A stretch of 64,000 bases of DNA. Origin: Hyphomonas jannaschiana VP2. Lineage in GTDB: Bacteria > Pseudomonadota > Alphaproteobacteria > Caulobacterales > Hyphomonadaceae. Of the stretch, positions 62,778 through 64,000 are shown in pieces. Each line of letters starts with the position of its first letter. Position 1 is the first letter of the stretch. The position numbers and the translations under genes were made by a program. The notes under the pieces are model-generated. The model saw only the letters and a list, made by a program, of their open reading frames with translations, had not been told where the DNA came from and ran no database searches. The DNA lies in assembly GCF_000685215.1 (NCBI RefSeq), contig NZ_ARYJ01000001.1, positions 434,001 to 498,000 of the forward strand. Direction: 5' to 3'.

Positions 62778-64000
62778 TGCGGCGTTTGCTCCTTGTGGCC
62801 GTTTCCCGGTCACTGGAAAGCGGGCGCACCTGACGCTCGAGGTGTTCGATCACCTTGCCGGCAATATCCTGTCCGGTCGCACTTTCGATCCCCTCAAGGC
62901 CGGGCGACGAATTGACCTCCAGGACCTTCGGGCCGTCCTTTGTCTGCAACAGGTCAACACCCGCCACGTTCAGTCCGAGCACCTTTGCCGCGGCACGGGC
63001 TGTTTCCCGCTCCTCTGCCGTGAGGCGGATGCTGGAGGCCGTACCCCCGCGGTGCAGGTTCGAGCGGAACTCGCCTTTCTGCGCCTGCCGCTTCATGGCC
63101 CCGACGACCTTGTTGCCGATGATCAGAACCCGCACATCCGCGCCTGCAGCCTCTTCGACGAATTCCTGGACCAGGAAATTCGCATCGAGGCCCCGGAATG
63201 CATCTACAAGGCTTTCGGCGGCTTTGCGTGTTTCCGCCAGCACCACGCCCCTGCCCTGTGTCGACGTCAGCAGCTTCAGGACAACTGGCGCCCCGTCGAC
63301 CAGCCCGATCAGGTCCTTGGTATCCTTCGGGCTGTGCGCAAAAGCCGTCACCGGCATGGCAATCTTCGCCCGGGCAAGCAGCTGCTGGGCCAACAGCTTA
63401 TCACGCGAACGGCCGATGGCGCCGGCACCATTCAGGCAGACCGCACCGGTATTCGAAAATTGCCGCAGCACAGCCATTCCGTAGTCGGTTATTTTGGCAC
63501 CGATCCTCGGGATCACGGCATCATAACGCGGCAGGGCCTTACCGTCATAATGCACTTGCGGGTCCAGCGTGCCGATCTGCATATAGCAGCGGGCCGTGTC
63601 GATCATCTCGATGACATGCCCCCGCTTCAGGGCCGCCTCAACGAGACGCTGGCTGGAGTAATTGTGCGGCTCCCGCGTCAGCAGCGCGATGCGAAGCGGA
63701 CGCTTCACGGGCTTCTTCTTCGGCAGGCCCTTGTAGAGCTTGTAGGAAAGCTCCGGCATGCGGAAGGATTCGTTCGGGTCGACCACCATATCCGGCTGCA
63801 TGGCGCCGCGGCCGAACAGCATGCGGTACATCATGTTCTCACGGTTGGTCAGAGTCAGCTGGATGGGCCAGCGCCGGGCGCCCATCTGGACTTCCGTCTC
63901 GATGACATAGCGCAGCTCCGTCTCACCATTGGAACTCGTTACCTCACGCCGGTCGACCACCGGCGCGGAACAGGTGACTTCCAGGGACGGATTGTTAGGG
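62764..64000 (-). CDS. rimK: RimK-type ATP-grasp ligase fused to a RimB-like protease domain (5' end outside window)
   Basis: The frame is open to the window edge, so the start lies beyond 64000. The visible N-terminal part (about 80 residues, with [17 protein letters not shown] and [20 protein letters not shown]) belongs to the retropepsin-like ATP-dependent zinc protease/RimB domain. The rest is Rim[31 protein letters not shown] [24 protein letters not shown] (ATP loop) and [15 protein letters not shown] (metal site). RimK adds glutamate residues to ribosomal protein bS6 C termini. Fusion of both activities on one chain links addition and removal. Confidence 0.9.
   Translation of the reverse strand, partial: PNNPSLEVTCSAPVVDRREVTSSNGETELRYVIETEVQMGARRWPIQLTLTNRENMMYRMLFGRGAMQPDMVVDPNESFRMPELSYKLYKGLPKKKPVKRPLRIALLTREPHNYSSQRLVEAALKRGHVIEMIDTARCYMQIGTLDPQVHYDGKALPRYDAVIPRIGAKITDYGMAVLRQFSNTGAVCLNGAGAIGRSRDKLLAQQLLARAKIAMPVTAFAHSPKDTKDLIGLVDGAPVVLKLLTSTQGRGVVLAETRKAAESLVDAFRGLDANFLVQEFVEEAAGADVRVLIIGNKVVGAMKRQAQKGEFRSNLHRGGTASSIRLTAEERETARAAAKVLGLNVAGVDLLQTKDGPKVLEVNSSPGLEGIESATGQDIAGKVIEHLERQVRPLSSDRETATRSKRRINVS

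Overview
The window looks like chromosomal DNA from a GC-rich alphaproteobacterium, most likely of the Caulobacterales/Hyphomonadaceae type. The evidence is a GcrA cell-cycle regulator, a PhyR/NepR general stress pair, an Irr-type Fur protein, a CC0125/CC1285-family lipoprotein, a TacA-like sigma-54 response regulator, and a malic enzyme fused to a phosphotransacetylase-like domain. The genus is inference. No rRNA, tRNA or CRISPR array was seen.

Layout. 1-3.9 kb: end of an MFS permease, a MarR-GNAT fusion, the sigma-54 regulator and a small NepR-like anti-sigma factor. 3.9-8.5 kb: cysteine synthase-family enzyme, DMT permease and leuA, which is preceded by a 22-codon leucine-rich leader peptide. 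8.5-13.6 kb: XRE-2TM regulator, a decayed duplicate of the TVP38 gene, TetR, lipid hydroxylase, cytochrome P450 and a BaiN-like flavoprotein. 13.7-19.5 kb: a large RTX protein, a group III truncated globin and a PiT phosphate transporter with a Pho box in front of it.

19.45-26.7 kb is a more A+T-rich accessory region split by uvrB. On its left is a complete EcoRII/Dcm/Vsr restriction-modification operon. On its right is a two-gene unit (soluble 290 aa plus multi-TM 161 aa, overlapping by 4 nt) built like lambda RexA-RexB, followed by two small proteins and REP-like inverted repeats. 27.9-28.5 kb holds a roughly 540-nt, highly structured, apparently non-coding RNA with its own promoter-like sequence and an intrinsic terminator. 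It matches no RNA class I recognise. The RexAB-like pair and this RNA are the strongest candidates for something undescribed.

28.5-42.4 kb: NhaC antiporter, a lipoprotein caspase homologue with a 28-proline tract, ABC-2 permease, gcrA with a structured upstream region, irr, phyR, a Pif1-like helicase, an RDD protein, a hydrolase lacking its nucleophile serine, PspB-like proteins, dut and coaBC. 42.4-64 kb is mostly housekeeping: ubiE-ubiB, mutM, a TAXI-type binding protein, rsfS-rlmH, gshB, mutS, malic enzyme, aldehyde dehydrogenase, a sugar dehydrogenase-like lipoprotein, a Bcr/CflA-type permease and a RimK ligase fused to a protease-like domain. Several small membrane proteins (37 and 50 aa) fall below usual ORF cut-offs.
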